Origin: Vitrella brassicaformis
Lineage: Eukaryota > Sar > Vitrellaceae
Length of the DNA stretch: 27,678 nt
Assembly (NCBI GenBank): GCA_001179505.1
Contig: CDMY01000719.1
Coordinates: forward strand, 1 to 27,678
Reading direction: 5' to 3'
This document shows, piece by piece, positions 26,906 to 27,678 of the stretch. The notes beneath the pieces were generated by a model. It made no database searches. It was given only the letters and a program-made list of their open reading frames with translations, and had not been told where the DNA came from. Numbering within the stretch: the stretch's first letter is position 1; every line of letters starts with the position of its first letter. The position numbers and the translations under genes are program-made.

Positions 26906-27678
26906 GGTGCCGCAGTCTCCAGGTCAGGTCGAGTCGCCAGTGCCGTGCATTTCCCCGCCAGGCGAGAGAGGACCTCTCCGATGCCAATCGGGCGGACCCC
27001 CGGGCATTTGTCGAGTGCGATGAGGCGGCACAACCGCAGAGCCTTGATGTCGTCTCAGGGAACAATGGTGTTGGCCAGGGCGGACAAGAGAGACGCCACT
27101 GCCGAGCGAAGGCGGCCGCTCTTGGCGCCGAAGCGAAGCAGGAGCCCCTGCCAGAAGTCCGCGTCGCCTCCAGTCGGCCCAACGCTCCCGCTCAGGCTTC
27201 GTGTAGTGCGCTCCACCGCTGAGTCAGTGATGTCCACGTCTATAAGGGGAGGGAGGGAGTCGCAGGGAAGGAAGGCCTCCTCGCATGGCTGCTGCTACGG
27301 TGGGTGTTTCTCGCGAAGGACGTCGAGCAGTGTGACGCCTGGTGGGCGCTTCTCAGCTTGAGCGGACGGATGGAGGACACCCCCGCCCCCCCTTCTCTGT
27401 GACGAAGCGGACGGCCGTCCGGATCTTGCCCTGCAGCATGAGTCTGTTGAAGATGCGGTAGACGGACTCGTCGTCAAGAGGGGGCTGAGTGGTGGCGAGC
27501 TGATGGTCCAGTCGCTCAGCCTCGCAGAGCTCCTCCACCAGCCCGGCCCGCCACATCTCCAGCCGCCGCCAGACCACCCGGCGGATGTCCTTGGTTTGCC
27601 GCACATCGGGATCTCGCTGGATCAGTGTGCGGATGAAGACGAAGAGCCGTTTTGCAGGCGCCTCCTGTCCGGCAATGC
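26906..27678 (-). pseudogene. Copy C 5' part, a distinct reverse-transcriptase lineage, runs off the window
   Basis: The minus-strand frames include YRIFNRLMLQGKIRTAVRF (27353-27604), VTLLDVLREKHPP, and FWQGLLLRFGAKSGRL followed by RLIALDKCPGVRPIGIGEVL (near 26970-27033). These are the fingers-side motifs of a widespread eukaryotic non-LTR RT family. They are only distantly similar to the corresponding part of copy A (LRALHPP, GGTGWRYEHL, VRPIAMGETIRRW). Stops are a TAG at 27295 and a TGA at 27055, the latter in IVP-stop-DDIKAL where related proteins usually have Trp. A frameshift lies near 27380. The 5' end is outside the window. Confidence 0.75.

Overview
The window is eukaryotic nuclear DNA, most likely from a protist. 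Intact GT-AG introns of about 76-85 nt interrupt one recognisable host-type gene, several retrotransposons of eukaryotic type are present, and the non-coding DNA is full of CA/GT-rich microsatellites and TGCATGCA-type motifs. A chromerid or related alveolate alga would fit, but that is a guess from style, not a demonstrated identity. No bacterial operons, CRISPR arrays, rRNA or tRNA genes were seen.

Layout: (1) 1-1164, unassigned DNA with a G-quadruplex motif. (2) 1165-7038, a complete but decayed Ty1/copia LTR retrotransposon on the minus strand: two 282-bp LTRs differing at about 8 positions, primer-binding site, gag, protease, integrase, reverse transcriptase, RNase H and polypurine tract, with eight in-frame stops and several frameshifts. 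(3) 7368-14890, a giant inverted duplication: two arms of about 3.1 kb, about 95% identical where sampled, around a 1.4-kb unique spacer. Each arm carries the same multi-exon gene fragment, which resembles the ESCRT-III/SNF7 family. One splice donor is intact only in the right copy, whose last exon falls in a 300-N assembly gap. (4) 15143-15490, a possible minus-strand ORF. (5) 15696-16033, a diverged copia LTR with its primer-binding site, in the opposite orientation to the first element. (6) About 16.4 kb to the right end, three copies (A, B, C) of a non-LTR retrotransposon family encoding a reverse transcriptase, a CCHC-type zinc finger and a PD-(D/E)XK-like endonuclease domain (R2-type architecture). 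A (plus) is nearly full length, B (plus) is truncated at both ends, and C (minus) runs off the right edge and appears to have a 5' part from a different RT lineage.

The window therefore reads as a retroelement-rich region in which an inverted duplication has copied part of a host gene. The observations most worth a second look are: an FADN instead of FADD reverse-transcriptase motif in all three non-LTR copies; in-frame TGA codons at tryptophan positions, one shared by two copies; the apparent chimera in copy C; a shared GT-rich 3' tail on A and C; and the inverted duplication, where only one gene copy keeps all visible splice sites.
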